DNA from: Ferruginibacter sp. HRS2-29
Lineage (GTDB): Bacteria > Bacteroidota > Bacteroidia > Chitinophagales > Chitinophagaceae
DNA: 64,000 nt
Assembly (NCBI RefSeq): GCF_024343615.1
Contig: NZ_RJUB01000002.1
Coordinates: 1-64,000, forward strand
Direction: 5' to 3'
The notes under the pieces are model-generated. The model saw only the letters and a list, made by a program, of their open reading frames with translations. It did no database searches and was not told where the DNA came from. Shown here piece by piece: positions 41,872 through 50,208 of the stretch; positions within the stretch are counted from its first letter, which is position 1; every line of letters starts with the position of its first letter. The position numbers and the translations under genes were made by a program.

Positions 41872-42987
41872 ATGAATGAAAAAAATATTAACAAATCATC
41901 ATCTTTTTCACGGGTCCTGATCGCTCCGCTCGACTGGGGGCTTGGCCATGCTACCCGCTGTATTCCAATCATTCATGCATTATTAAAAGAAAATATCACC
42001 GTTTTTATAGCCGCCGAAGGCGCTATATTAAATTTATTCCAAAAAGAGTTCCATAATGTTACGATACTTCCCCTTAGAGGTTACAATATCAGTTATCCCG
42101 CTGAGAAAAAGTCATTATTCGCAAAACTACTACAACAGGTGCCGGGAGTTTTGTCGGTGATCCGTTACGAAAATAAGTGGCTGGAGAAAATGATCAGGGA
42201 GCATTCGATCGATGCGGTGATCTCGGATAATCGTTTTGGAATGCACAGCAGGCTGGTAAAAAGTATTTACATAACACATCAATTGCACATAGAAACCAAT
42301 CATTCTTTTTTTAACTGGCTGGCGCAAAAGATCCATTACCGCTATATCAACCGCTATGATGCATGCTGGGTGCCGGATGCAGAAGGTGTTACCAATCTGG
42401 CAGGGAAATTATCACATCCTGAAAAATTGCCGGCAATTCCTGTAAAATACCTGGGTGCTTTATCCAGGTTTAAAAAAATCATCCCGAAAAAAAAACACGA
42501 TCTGCTGATCCTGCTGTCGGGGCCGGAGCCACAGCGCTCTTATTTTGAAGATATCCTCTTGCAGCAATTGAAGGGTCTTGAAATACCTGTTGTTTTTGTG
42601 AGAGGATTGCCAACGGCAACCAGTTTGCCCGAAATTAACAGGAATACTGTTTTTTACAATCATCTTCCTGCGGAAGAACTTTCCGCTCTTGTTCAGCAAT
42701 CGAAAATGGTGGTTTGCCGGAGTGGCTATTCTACCGTCATGGATCTGGCCTGTGTGCAGCAAAAAGCAATACTGGTGCCCACTCCGGGGCAGACAGAGCA
42801 GGAATACCTGGCCGGTTACCTGCAGGAGAAAAAAATGTTTCTAACTTATAAACAGGGAAATTTCAATCTTAAAAAAGCATTGGAAGCTGCGGAAGAATTC
42901 GATTATGCAATTTCTGATTTTTCAGAAAATCTACAAGACGGGATCACCACTTTTGTAAAGGGTCTACAGCCGGACGTTCCGCGATAA
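41872..42987 (+). CDS. MurG/GT28-like glycosyltransferase
   Basis: The 371-residue protein has a GT-B fold: N-terminal VLIAPLDWGLGHATRCIPII (glycine-rich donor/acceptor loop). The C-terminal half has LLILLSGPEPQRS, VVCRSGYSTVMDLACVQQKA and LVPTPGQTEQEYLAGYL, the GT28 UDP-sugar-binding signature. Its acceptor is unknown. It resembles MurG but no mur or fts genes are adjacent. It is convergent with a GT2 gene and overlaps it by 44 bp. Confidence 0.88.
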   Translation: MNEKNINKSSSFSRVLIAPLDWGLGHATRCIPIIHALLKENITVFIAAEGAILNLFQKEFHNVTILPLRGYNISYPAEKKSLFAKLLQQVPGVLSVIRYENKWLEKMIREHSIDAVISDNRFGMHSRLVKSIYITHQLHIETNHSFFNWLAQKIHYRYINRYDACWVPDAEGVTNLAGKLSHPEKLPAIPVKYLGALSRFKKIIPKKKHDLLILLSGPEPQRSYFEDILLQQLKGLEIPVVFVRGLPTATSLPEINRNTVFYNHLPAEELSALVQQSKMVVCRSGYSTVMDLACVQQKAILVPTPGQTEQEYLAGYLQEKKMFLTYKQGNFNLKKALEAAEEFDYAISDFSENLQDGITTFVKGLQPDVPR

Positions 42988-44194
42988 ATATACCGTTCCT
43001 GTTTTTTTCGTTGCTTCCCACAATGCTGCTGCTTCCTGCGGCGTGAAATAAAAAGATGGTCTTTGACGGGAGCTTTTCTATCATTTCAATAGCATCTTTA
43101 TTATTCATCACCGCTTCGCAAAAAACGAGCTGCTCTATTTTATTCTTCTTCATATCGCCTGCTAGTGTACCTGTTGTGCCGATGCTATATTTGATATCAT
43201 CTCCAGAAACCGCTATCCTTCCTATTATCACCGGGGGCATTTTTGCATTGCGCAGCAGGTGAATCATTTCATCAAACAATATCTGGGGGGCAATGATTGC
43301 AGTATTTATTTTTTTTTCTGCAGGGGATTTTTCAGGCAGCATTTTTTTTAGCAATAACAAGAGCGAGGCAAGCGATTTATTAAGCGAGATGGCCAAAGTG
43401 GTAATGAAATAAGTAAACCACTGTTGCTTGTAATGCTTTGCCACAAATCCTTTCATGGCTCCGTAAAACTGATTGATATATTCTTTGGATAATTTTTGCG
43501 TGCTTTCCCCTTTGAAATGTATGATGGTGGTATCCGCGAAATAATAATTCTTCTTTCCTTCTTTCTGTACCCGGAAACTCAGGTCGATGTCTTCCGCGTA
43601 CATGAAAAATTTTTCATCGAATCCTTGTGTAGCATCGGCCATTTTTTTATCCAGCATCATGAATGCGCCTGCCAGCACGTCTACCGGCGCAGTTTTATGT
43701 TCGGGTAAATGCCCGGCATAATATGCCGCGAATGTTTTGGATCGTGGAAACAATTTTGCCAGCCCGATGATCTTATAAAAAGATGCCATTGCAGAAGGAA
43801 AAGAGCGTTTGCTTTCTTTGAGAAAAGTGCCGCTGCCATCGATCATCCTTACACCCAATGCACCGCAATCCTGGTGCTGGCGGAAGAACTGCAGGCATTT
43901 TTCAAAACAATCTTCGGGCACGATCGTATCCGGATTCAGGAATAGGATATGATCGCCCTTTGCTTCGGAAAGCACACTGTTATTGGCTTTGCCAAATCCC
44001 ATGTTGTGGCTGTTCCACCTGAATTTTACCTGCGGAAACTTTGCCGGCAAATATTGCTCACTTCCATCAGTAGAATAATTATCTACCACAAATATTTCCG
44101 CCTCCAGGTTGCAGCACGCTTTTATCACCGAGTAAAGGCATTGCTCCAGGAAATATTTTACATTGTAGTTTACTATGATGATGGAAAGCTGCAA
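42944..44194 (-). CDS. GT2-family glycosyltransferase with C-terminal membrane segment and extra domain
   Basis: The 416-residue protein starts directly with the GT2 strand LSIIIVNYNVKYFLEQ. It has SDG-like NYSTDGSEQY, the DxD-type LFLNPDTIVPEDC and the ED region YAEDIDLSFRVQKEGK. A hydrophobic helix lies at about 265-285, followed by an about 130-residue domain with AIIAPQILFDEMIHLLRN and PPVIIGRIAVSGDD that looks Rossmann-like and that I do not recognise. There is no ATG in the frame before the first strand; TTG at 44194 is the likely start. It overlaps the convergent glycosyltransferase gene by 44 bp. Its role is probably in envelope glycan or polysaccharide synthesis. Confidence 0.9.
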   Translation of the reverse strand: MQLSIIIVNYNVKYFLEQCLYSVIKACCNLEAEIFVVDNYSTDGSEQYLPAKFPQVKFRWNSHNMGFGKANNSVLSEAKGDHILFLNPDTIVPEDCFEKCLQFFRQHQDCGALGVRMIDGSGTFLKESKRSFPSAMASFYKIIGLAKLFPRSKTFAAYYAGHLPEHKTAPVDVLAGAFMMLDKKMADATQGFDEKFFMYAEDIDLSFRVQKEGKKNYYFADTTIIHFKGESTQKLSKEYINQFYGAMKGFVAKHYKQQWFTYFITTLAISLNKSLASLLLLLKKMLPEKSPAEKKINTAIIAPQILFDEMIHLLRNAKMPPVIIGRIAVSGDDIKYSIGTTGTLAGDMKKNKIEQLVFCEAVMNNKDAIEMIEKLPSKTIFLFHAAGSSSIVGSNEKNRNGIFIAERPAVDPLQKW

Positions 44195-44292
44195 AGGAAG
44201 TTTTGATTTTGTTTACAAAAAACGAGTATTTAAGCCAGTCTTCAAAAAGTTCTTATTTAAGGTGCACACTTTATAAGGTCGGCCACCTTTGT

Positions 44293-44300
44293 TATCTTTG
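44293..44300 (+). promoter_or_regulatory. TAnnTTTG -7 element abutting the inositol monophosphatase start
   Basis: TATCTTTG is followed by CAGC and ATG; a TTTA lies 19 bases upstream as a -33-like box. A leaderless transcript is implied. Confidence 0.6.
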
Positions 44301-44304
44301 CAGC

Positions 44305-45090
44305 ATGTTAAAAACCACCCTGATCAATGCAGTAAATGCCGGAGCAGCGCAACTCGTTCATTTTTTCAACGGCGAATTCAAGATATCTAATAAGGAAGGA
44401 ATAAACAACCTGGTGACGGAAGCCGATCATGCGGCAGAAAAAGCCATCATTGAAGTTATCCGCAAGGATTATCCCGACCATTTCATTCTTACGGAAGAAA
44501 GCGGGGTGCTGGCCACCGGCAGCGAATTCAAATGGATCGTAGATCCTATTGATGGTACGGTGAATTTTGCCAATGGCATCCCGATCTGTTGTGTGAGCAT
44601 TGGCCTGGAGAAACAAGGGAAAATGATCATGGGCGCCGTTTATAATCCGATCATGAATGAATTTTATTTTGCGCAAACCGGTTTTGGCGCTTCTTTGAAT
44701 GATAAGAAAATTTCTGTAAGCAAAAAAACATCGCTGGCTACAAGCTGCATGGTTACAGGCTTTCCATACACTTATCTCGATTCGCCGAATGGTCCGTTGC
44801 AGGTTTTTGAAAAAATGATCCGGCAGGGAATTCCGGTAAGGCGATTGGGTAGCGCTGCTATAGACCTTTGCTGGGTGGCCGACGGGCGCTTCGACGGTTT
44901 TTACGAACATGAATTGCAGCCATGGGATAGTGCAGCGGGATCGCTCATTGTAGAAGAAGCCGGTGGTAAAGTGACCGATTTCAAAGGCGGTACATTTTCT
45001 CCTCATCAGCCACATATCATTGCAACCAACGGCAAGATCCACGATGAATTGCTGAAGGTATTGAACGGAGGGGAATTGATCACAGTATAA
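44305..45090 (+). CDS. Inositol monophosphatase family protein (SuhB-like)
   Basis: The 261-residue protein has the metal-binding motifs of the family: VTEADHAAEKAI, LTEESG, WIVDPIDGTVNFANG and the C-terminal PWDSAAGSLIVEEAGG. It hydrolyses inositol-1-phosphate or related phosphates such as NADP-type or PAP-type substrates. Start 44305 is set by the promoter element four bases upstream and by the domain beginning there; an upstream in-frame ATG at 44203 would add 34 residues unlike the family. The next gene follows 1 bp after the stop. Confidence 0.93.
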   Translation: MLKTTLINAVNAGAAQLVHFFNGEFKISNKEGINNLVTEADHAAEKAIIEVIRKDYPDHFILTEESGVLATGSEFKWIVDPIDGTVNFANGIPICCVSIGLEKQGKMIMGAVYNPIMNEFYFAQTGFGASLNDKKISVSKKTSLATSCMVTGFPYTYLDSPNGPLQVFEKMIRQGIPVRRLGSAAIDLCWVADGRFDGFYEHELQPWDSAAGSLIVEEAGGKVTDFKGGTFSPHQPHIIATNGKIHDELLKVLNGGELITV

Positions 45091-45091
45091 T

Positions 45092-45496
45092 ATGAAACGA
45101 TTATCCATACTTGTATTGGCTGTTGCATTGCTGGCTGGTTGTAATTATGTGACCTATAATCCTAAAGGAAAAAAGAAACAGCGGCAGGCAACTCCGTCGG
45201 TTTTGATCTTCGACCGCATGGTCGACTTCAGGATCAAAGAAGGAGGATGGCCTTCTTCAATGGAAGATTTTAAAAGTAAGGATATCCGGTATTATGAAGT
45301 GGTGAACGGGTTTCCTTATCAAAACACCGAGTTCAAAATAAAAGACAGTAACAACATGGTATTTTATTTTTCCAATCATATCAGCGATATGAAAGAATAC
45401 GATAAAACCCAAAAAGTTGACCTCAATAGTTACAATGGCAATGTGCGTTTCTGGAAAGAAGGGGATAAGTTTTTGTGGAAGATAAAAATGAATTAA
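45092..45496 (+). CDS. Unknown lipoprotein
   Basis: The 134-residue product has a lipoprotein signal ending ALLAGC (Cys 17). The mature part is basic near the start (NPKGKKKQRQ) and otherwise soluble, with FDRMVDFRIKEGGWPSSMED and YYEVVNGFPYQNTEFKI. I recognise no family. It starts 1 bp after the inositol monophosphatase stop, so the two are co-transcribed, and it is followed by an inverted repeat with perfect 26-bp arms. Confidence 0.85.
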   Translation: MKRLSILVLAVALLAGCNYVTYNPKGKKKQRQATPSVLIFDRMVDFRIKEGGWPSSMEDFKSKDIRYYEVVNGFPYQNTEFKIKDSNNMVFYFSNHISDMKEYDKTQKVDLNSYNGNVRFWKEGDKFLWKIKMN

Positions 45497-45502
45497 AGAA
45501 CG

Positions 45503-45559
45503 ACTGTCAGCCTGAGCTTGTCGAAGGCCAATTGCCTTCGACAAGCTCAGGCTGACAGT
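45503..45559. repeat. Perfect inverted repeat with 26-bp arms
   Basis: The arms ACTGTCAGCCTGAGCTTGTC and on (45503-45528) and 45534-45559 are exact complements around a five-base loop. The TGAGCTTGTCGAAGG core is of a kind I have seen as a dispersed intergenic repeat in many genomes. It lies between same-strand genes. Confidence 0.9.
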
Positions 45560-45588
45560 TTATTAAAATAATAATCAAATCAATCATC

Positions 45589-46614
45589 ATGGAAGAAAGA
45601 ACAGAGATAGCGTCGTTAGGGGAATTTGGGCTGATCGATCATCTCACCAATAACAATGAAACCAAAAATGCGTCCACCATTTTAAGTGTTGGAGACGATG
45701 CCGCGGTGATCGACCATTTTGGAAAACAAACAGTAATAAGCACCGATCTCTTATTGGAAGGTGTGCATTTCGATCTGTCGTATACGCCGTTGAAACATCT
45801 TGGCTACAAATCTGTAGTGGTAAACATCAGTGATATTTATGCAATGAATGCCACGCCTACACAGATCGTGATCAGCCTTGGCTTCAGCAACCGGTTCAGC
45901 CTGGAAGCGCTCGACGAATTTTATGCCGGCGTTTATGCAGCCTGTGATTTTTACAATGTAGACCTGGTGGGCGGCGATACCAGCACATCCCAACGCGGCT
46001 TTGTGATCAGCATTACTGCCATCGGCGAAGTAACGCCGGATAAATATGTAACGCGTTCAGGAGCAAAACCAAACGACCTCATTTGCGTGAGCGGCGAACT
46101 TGGCGGAGCATTTCTCGGGCTCACCATTCTCGAGAGGGAAAAAAAGATATTCGAGGAAACCGGTGCCCAGCCCGATCTTGAAGGGCAGGCTTATATCGTG
46201 GGCCGTTTATTGAAACCCGAAGCAAGAAAAGATATCATTGAATATTTTGCAGAAGCCGACATCATGCCTACCAGTATGATGGACATCAGCGATGGCCTCA
46301 GCAGCGAGCTGCTGCACATTTGCAAACAAAGTGAAACAGGTTGTGTGTTGTATGAAGAAAAACTTCCCTTGAATGATGAAGCGAAAGAATTTGCCTACAA
46401 ACTCCAGCTCGATCCTACCGCCTGTGCCTTGAGCGGGGGAGAAGATTACGAATTGCTCTTTACTGTTTCGCAGGCAGATTTTGAAAAAATAAAACTAAAT
46501 CCTTCGATCAGCGTGATCGGTTATATCACCGAAGCTGCAGAAGGAAAACATATCATCACCCGTGCAGGAAATAAACATGCGCTGGTAGCACAAGGGTGGA
46601 ACCATCTTAAATAG
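45589..46614 (+). CDS. thiL: Thiamine-monophosphate kinase
   Basis: ThiL phosphorylates thiamine monophosphate to the active pyrophosphate. The 341-residue protein has SVGDDAAVI near the start, LVGGDTSTS with the metal ligands, and MDISDGLSSELLHI and GGEDYELLFTV at the C-terminal half. All are diagnostic of ThiL and its PurM-like fold. It starts 29 bp after a perfect inverted repeat, and its stop codon falls within the left end of another inverted repeat. No TPP riboswitch was seen. Confidence 0.96.
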   Translation: MEERTEIASLGEFGLIDHLTNNNETKNASTILSVGDDAAVIDHFGKQTVISTDLLLEGVHFDLSYTPLKHLGYKSVVVNISDIYAMNATPTQIVISLGFSNRFSLEALDEFYAGVYAACDFYNVDLVGGDTSTSQRGFVISITAIGEVTPDKYVTRSGAKPNDLICVSGELGGAFLGLTILEREKKIFEETGAQPDLEGQAYIVGRLLKPEARKDIIEYFAEADIMPTSMMDISDGLSSELLHICKQSETGCVLYEEKLPLNDEAKEFAYKLQLDPTACALSGGEDYELLFTVSQADFEKIKLNPSISVIGYITEAAEGKHIITRAGNKHALVAQGWNHLK

Positions 46615-46711
46615 TTCAAGAGGTTCAAACGTTCAAAAGGTTCAAGAAGTTAGCATTCTAATAAAATGCATTTAACTTCTTGAACCTTTTGAACGTTTGA
46701 ACCTTTGAACT
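46613..46711. repeat. About 39-bp-arm inverted repeat
   Basis: Arms 46613-46652 and 46673-46711 are complementary except for one extra base, built from GTTCAAxxGTTCAA-like units (AGGTTCAAACGTTCAAAAGG). A 20-bp loop separates them. The thiL stop codon lies within the start of the left arm. It may end thiL transcription or be a mobile-type repeat. Confidence 0.85.
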
Positions 46712-46781
46712 TTCCTAAATGTTAATTCAGTGGTATTTTATTTTAAGTTAAATATCTTTAAGCTGAATTTTTTTCTAAGAT

Positions 46782-48260
46782 ATGAATAGATTTTTATGTG
46801 GTTGGGTGCTGGCGTGTTGTATGTTCATTTCTTGTACCCCTATGAAAAAAAATTATTCCCCCTATGCCAAATATTCCCGGCAGACACTTCAGAAGGATTA
46901 TATTTTATTAAGAAATATTCTCGAAACAAAACATCCCGCTATTTATTGGTATACTCCGAAAGACAGTATGGACGGCTATTTTGACCAGTATTACCATGCC
47001 ATCAGCGACAGTATGAATGAAGGCCAGTTTGCCTGGCAGATACTTGCACCGCTGATTGAAAAAATTCATTGCGGCCACACCAGCGTTGGCTTCAGCAAGG
47101 AATATGTAAAATGGGTTCAGGGAAAAAAATTCCCTTCTTTTCCGTTGTATGTAAAAGTATGGAACGATACGATGGCCGTCATTGGTAACCTCCACCAGAA
47201 AGACAGCATTTTCAAAAGAGGTACGCTGATCACTTCTGTAAACGGATTGAGTAACCAGCAACTTATCAGCCGGATATTCGGTTACTTGCCGGAAGATGGA
47301 TATGCAGACAACTCTAATTATATACGCCTGAGCGCAAATTTTCCGTATTACCACCGGAATATTTTTGGCTTGTCGAAAACATACCAGGTTGGATACCTGG
47401 ATAGTAATAATATCCGGAGAGTAGCAACCGTGCCGGCTTTTACTCCGGTTAAAGACACTACTAAAAAAGACAGTGCAATAAAAGTCATGCGTCCTCCAAA
47501 GCAGCCGAAACAAAACCGGTTATTACAATACCGTTCTATGCAGATCGACAGTTCGGGTAAATTTGCGGTGATGACATTGAATGGTTTTACCAAAGGACGT
47601 TTACGCAGGTTTTTCAAAAGATCATTCAAAGAGTTGCGTTCAAAAAACATAGATCATCTTGTGCTGGATATGAGAAATAATGGTGGTGGTAAAGTAGGGT
47701 TGTCGACCTTGCTGACAAAATATATTTCGCGGCAGCCATTTAAAGTGGCTGATACAGTGTATGCGGTAAGCCACTCGCTGGCGCCTTATACAAAATATAT
47801 CAAGGGAAGATTCCTGAACAACATCGAACTTTTTTTTGCCAGTAAAAAAAGAACTGATGGAAAATACCATCTCGGTTTGCTGGAAAAAAAATTATACAAA
47901 CCGAAGCAAAACAATCATTATAACGGTAACGTGTACGTGCTGACGAACGGGCCTACGTTTTCAGCGGCGGCTTTATTTTGTAATGCAGTAAAAGGGCAGG
48001 AAGGAATTAAACTGGTAGGTGAAGAAACCGGCGGCGGCTGGCATGGCAACAGCGGCATAATGATCCCGGATATCACCTTGCCCAATACACATTTGAGGGT
48101 AAGGCTTCCTCTATTTAAGCTGGTGCAATATAAACATGTTCCCAAAACAGGCACCGGCATCATTCCTGATATTTATGTGGGAACAAGCTATGAAGCACTG
48201 CTGAGAGGTTATGATAAAAAAATGGAAGTGGTGCGAAAAATGATCTTAGAAAATAAATAA
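46782..48260 (+). CDS. S41-family peptidase, lipoprotein
   Basis: The 492-residue product has a lipoprotein signal ending CMFISC (Cys 18). An S41 (C-terminal-processing/tail-specific protease) domain follows, with MTLNGFTKGRLRRFFKRSF, DHLVLDMRNNGGGKVGLSTL and the catalytic-Ser region NGPTFSAAALF. The Lys partner is expected downstream of the Ser (near VKGQEGIKLVGEETGGG). A PDZ-like region may lie in the N-terminal half (SIFKRGTLITSVNGLSNQQL). It is probably an envelope protease; substrate unknown. It has its own non-coding leader after an inverted repeat. Confidence 0.88.
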   Translation: MNRFLCGWVLACCMFISCTPMKKNYSPYAKYSRQTLQKDYILLRNILETKHPAIYWYTPKDSMDGYFDQYYHAISDSMNEGQFAWQILAPLIEKIHCGHTSVGFSKEYVKWVQGKKFPSFPLYVKVWNDTMAVIGNLHQKDSIFKRGTLITSVNGLSNQQLISRIFGYLPEDGYADNSNYIRLSANFPYYHRNIFGLSKTYQVGYLDSNNIRRVATVPAFTPVKDTTKKDSAIKVMRPPKQPKQNRLLQYRSMQIDSSGKFAVMTLNGFTKGRLRRFFKRSFKELRSKNIDHLVLDMRNNGGGKVGLSTLLTKYISRQPFKVADTVYAVSHSLAPYTKYIKGRFLNNIELFFASKKRTDGKYHLGLLEKKLYKPKQNNHYNGNVYVLTNGPTFSAAALFCNAVKGQEGIKLVGEETGGGWHGNSGIMIPDITLPNTHLRVRLPLFKLVQYKHVPKTGTGIIPDIYVGTSYEALLRGYDKKMEVVRKMILENK

Positions 48261-48338
48261 TTGGTTTCCCCCCAGCCGTTTAGCGGGGCTAAGAAAAATT
48301 TTTTTTTCTCTGTCTTACTTTTTCTTTGCGTGAAAGCC

Positions 48339-49142
48339 TCACCCTTCAATCCTGAACGAATCCCCATCTTTCCAAAATGGAAATTTGTTTCTCACATTAT
48401 CGAGGTTTTCTTTTTCGAGCGTCAGCGTAAAAATATCTTCGTCATCCGCCGTGTGATACAACACTTCTCCCAACGGATCGATCACCATCGAATCGCCGCT
48501 GTGATAAATATCATTGCCATCTTTTCCAACACGGTTTACCCCCACTACATACGATTGGTTTTCTATCGCTCTTGCGCACAATAATGTTTTCCATGCATGG
48601 TTGCGGCGCTCCGGCCAGTTGGCCACGTAGATCAGCAGGTCATATTCAGGAGTTGGTTTTTCTTCATCAGTTTTTACCTGTTGCCTTGCCCATACCGGGA
48701 AACGCAGATCATAACAAACCAGCAAGTTGATCTTCCAGCCTTTCACCGAAGCAATCAGCCTTTTTTCTCCCGCATGGTAATGTTCGTCTTCATGGGCAAA
48801 ACCAAAAAGGTGCCGTTTGTCATAGTGCCCGTATTGCCCGTTGGGCAGCATCCAGATGAGGCGGTTGAAATATTTTTCATTCTCTTTTATGATCACGCTG
48901 CCGGTGATGATCACCCCGTTTTTCGCCGACATTTCCTTCATCCACTTTACGGTTTCTCCCTCCATGGTTTCCGCCAGCTGCTCCGGTTTCATGCTGAAGC
49001 CCGTACTGAACATTTCTGGCAAAACGACCAGCTCTGTTTTTTGTGGAATGCTGTTGATATTTTCTTCCAGCATGCGCAGGTTAGCCTCTTTATTTTCCCA
49101 ATAAAGTTTTGTCTGAATGAGTGTGACGGTGAGCGTTGACAT
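48339..49142 (-). CDS. Omega-amidase/nitrilase-superfamily hydrolase (YafV-like)
   Basis: The 267-residue protein has the nitrilase triad: Glu in VLPEMFSTGFSM, Lys in HYDKRHLFGFAHEDEHYHAG and Cys in LLVCYDLRFPVWAR. It most resembles omega-amidases that hydrolyse alpha-ketoglutaramate or ketosuccinamate. The start is ATG 49142, since an in-frame TTG one codon earlier has no support and a TACTTTTG promoter element lies at 49160-49167. Confidence 0.9.
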   Translation of the reverse strand: MSTLTVTLIQTKLYWENKEANLRMLEENINSIPQKTELVVLPEMFSTGFSMKPEQLAETMEGETVKWMKEMSAKNGVIITGSVIIKENEKYFNRLIWMLPNGQYGHYDKRHLFGFAHEDEHYHAGEKRLIASVKGWKINLLVCYDLRFPVWARQQVKTDEEKPTPEYDLLIYVANWPERRNHAWKTLLCARAIENQSYVVGVNRVGKDGNDIYHSGDSMVIDPLGEVLYHTADDEDIFTLTLEKENLDNVRNKFPFWKDGDSFRIEG

Positions 49143-49159
49143 CAAAATATTTTAGAGAT

Positions 49160-49167
49160 CAAAAGTA
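49160..49167 (-). promoter_or_regulatory. TAnnTTTG -7 element of the omega-amidase gene
   Basis: TACTTTTG on the minus strand, 17 bases before the ATG at 49142. Confidence 0.5.
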
Positions 49168-49177
49168 GCGGTAAATT

Positions 49178-49552
49178 TTATTCTTCCGGTTTTTTTACGA
49201 TCAAAAAGCAATCGTTGTCCAGCAAACGATAACCGAATTCATAACAAAAATAATACACCCCTCTTTTCTGATTCGTTAAAGTATGTGTGAGGTATTTGAA
49301 TTGAAACCCGGCCTCCAGCAACTTATCCCGGGAAATTTTTTTCGGCGATCCGTTGCCGGCAAGTAAATCTTTTAAGATCTTCCTGTTTTTTCCCAATGCA
49401 TTATTGATGTTGCGCATGAACCTGTTGGCCGGGCCTTTTGCCTGATTGTTATGAATTGCCCTGCAATACATATCGCAAAATATTTTGTCTGATCTCCCCC
49501 TGATCAGCTTGTCGCACACTTTACATTTTCTTTCTGATTCCCTGTTTTCCAT
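49178..49552 (-). CDS. Small zinc-ribbon-like protein of unknown function
   Basis: The 124-residue protein opens MENRESERKCKVCDKLIRGR and SDKIFCDMYCRA, giving two CxxC-type pairs spaced as a treble-clef or zinc ribbon. The C-terminal half is basic and ends FLIVKKPEE. The start at 49552 puts the finger at the N-terminus; a longer frame to 49609 adds an unrelated hydrophobic stretch. Nucleic-acid binding is likely from the finger and charge, but unproven. It lies upstream of the omega-amidase gene on the same strand. Confidence 0.8.
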   Translation of the reverse strand: MENRESERKCKVCDKLIRGRSDKIFCDMYCRAIHNNQAKGPANRFMRNINNALGKNRKILKDLLAGNGSPKKISRDKLLEAGFQFKYLTHTLTNQKRGVYYFCYEFGYRLLDNDCFLIVKKPEE

Positions 49553-49714
49553 TACTCGTTGTTTTAAAATTATCCGTATACATCCGCTTATAAAAGTAAG
49601 TAAAGGCATAATTCACCGATTGTTGTTTTTCCCATCAGATATTTGTTTTCTCAACGGAAAACGGCGCTGGTTTTCTCCTCTAAAAATGATTAATAACATT
49701 AAAATTTACCAAAA

Positions 49715-50053
49715 ATGTATTCAATAAAAAACAAAGTTCAGCTGATCGGAAACCTGGGTAATGCCCCTGAAATAAAGAATACCGAATCCGGAAAAAAGCT
49801 GGCTAAATTTTCAGTTGCAACCACTGAAACCTACAGGAACGCCCAGGGTGATAAGGTTAAGGAAACGCAATGGCACAACCTGATCGCCTGGGGAAAAGTG
49901 GCAGATATCATTGAAAGATATTTAAAAAAGGGGAGCGAGGTGGCCATTGAAGGCAAGCTCGTAACCCGTAATTATACTGATAAGGAAGGGGTTAAAAAGT
50001 ATATAACGGAGATCCAGGTAGATGAATTACTGATGTTAGGAAAGGCAGGATAA
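49715..50053 (+). CDS. ssb: Single-stranded DNA-binding protein, short form
   Basis: The 112-residue protein is a complete OB-fold SSB: VQLIGNLGNAPEIK, KKLAKFSVATTETY, KETQWHNLIAWGKVADIIER and GSEVAIEGKLVTRNYTDKEG. It lacks the disordered linker and acidic DDDIPF-type tail through which the main SSB recruits repair proteins; the protein ends LLMLGKAG. It is therefore probably an accessory paralogue rather than the essential SSB. A helicase gene follows 155 bp downstream. Confidence 0.92.
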   Translation: MYSIKNKVQLIGNLGNAPEIKNTESGKKLAKFSVATTETYRNAQGDKVKETQWHNLIAWGKVADIIERYLKKGSEVAIEGKLVTRNYTDKEGVKKYITEIQVDELLMLGKAG

Positions 50054-50208
50054 TGGATGATCAGGCGGTCATCGCTAACATATAATTGTATGTGATGGCC
50101 GCTACTTTTTCCATCCGGGTAAATCAGATGCAGTGTAGCCAATATCGATGAAGGATGGTTAACTTTGAACGGGGCTATAATTTTGCAGATACCCGATAAT
50201 TTGTGATA

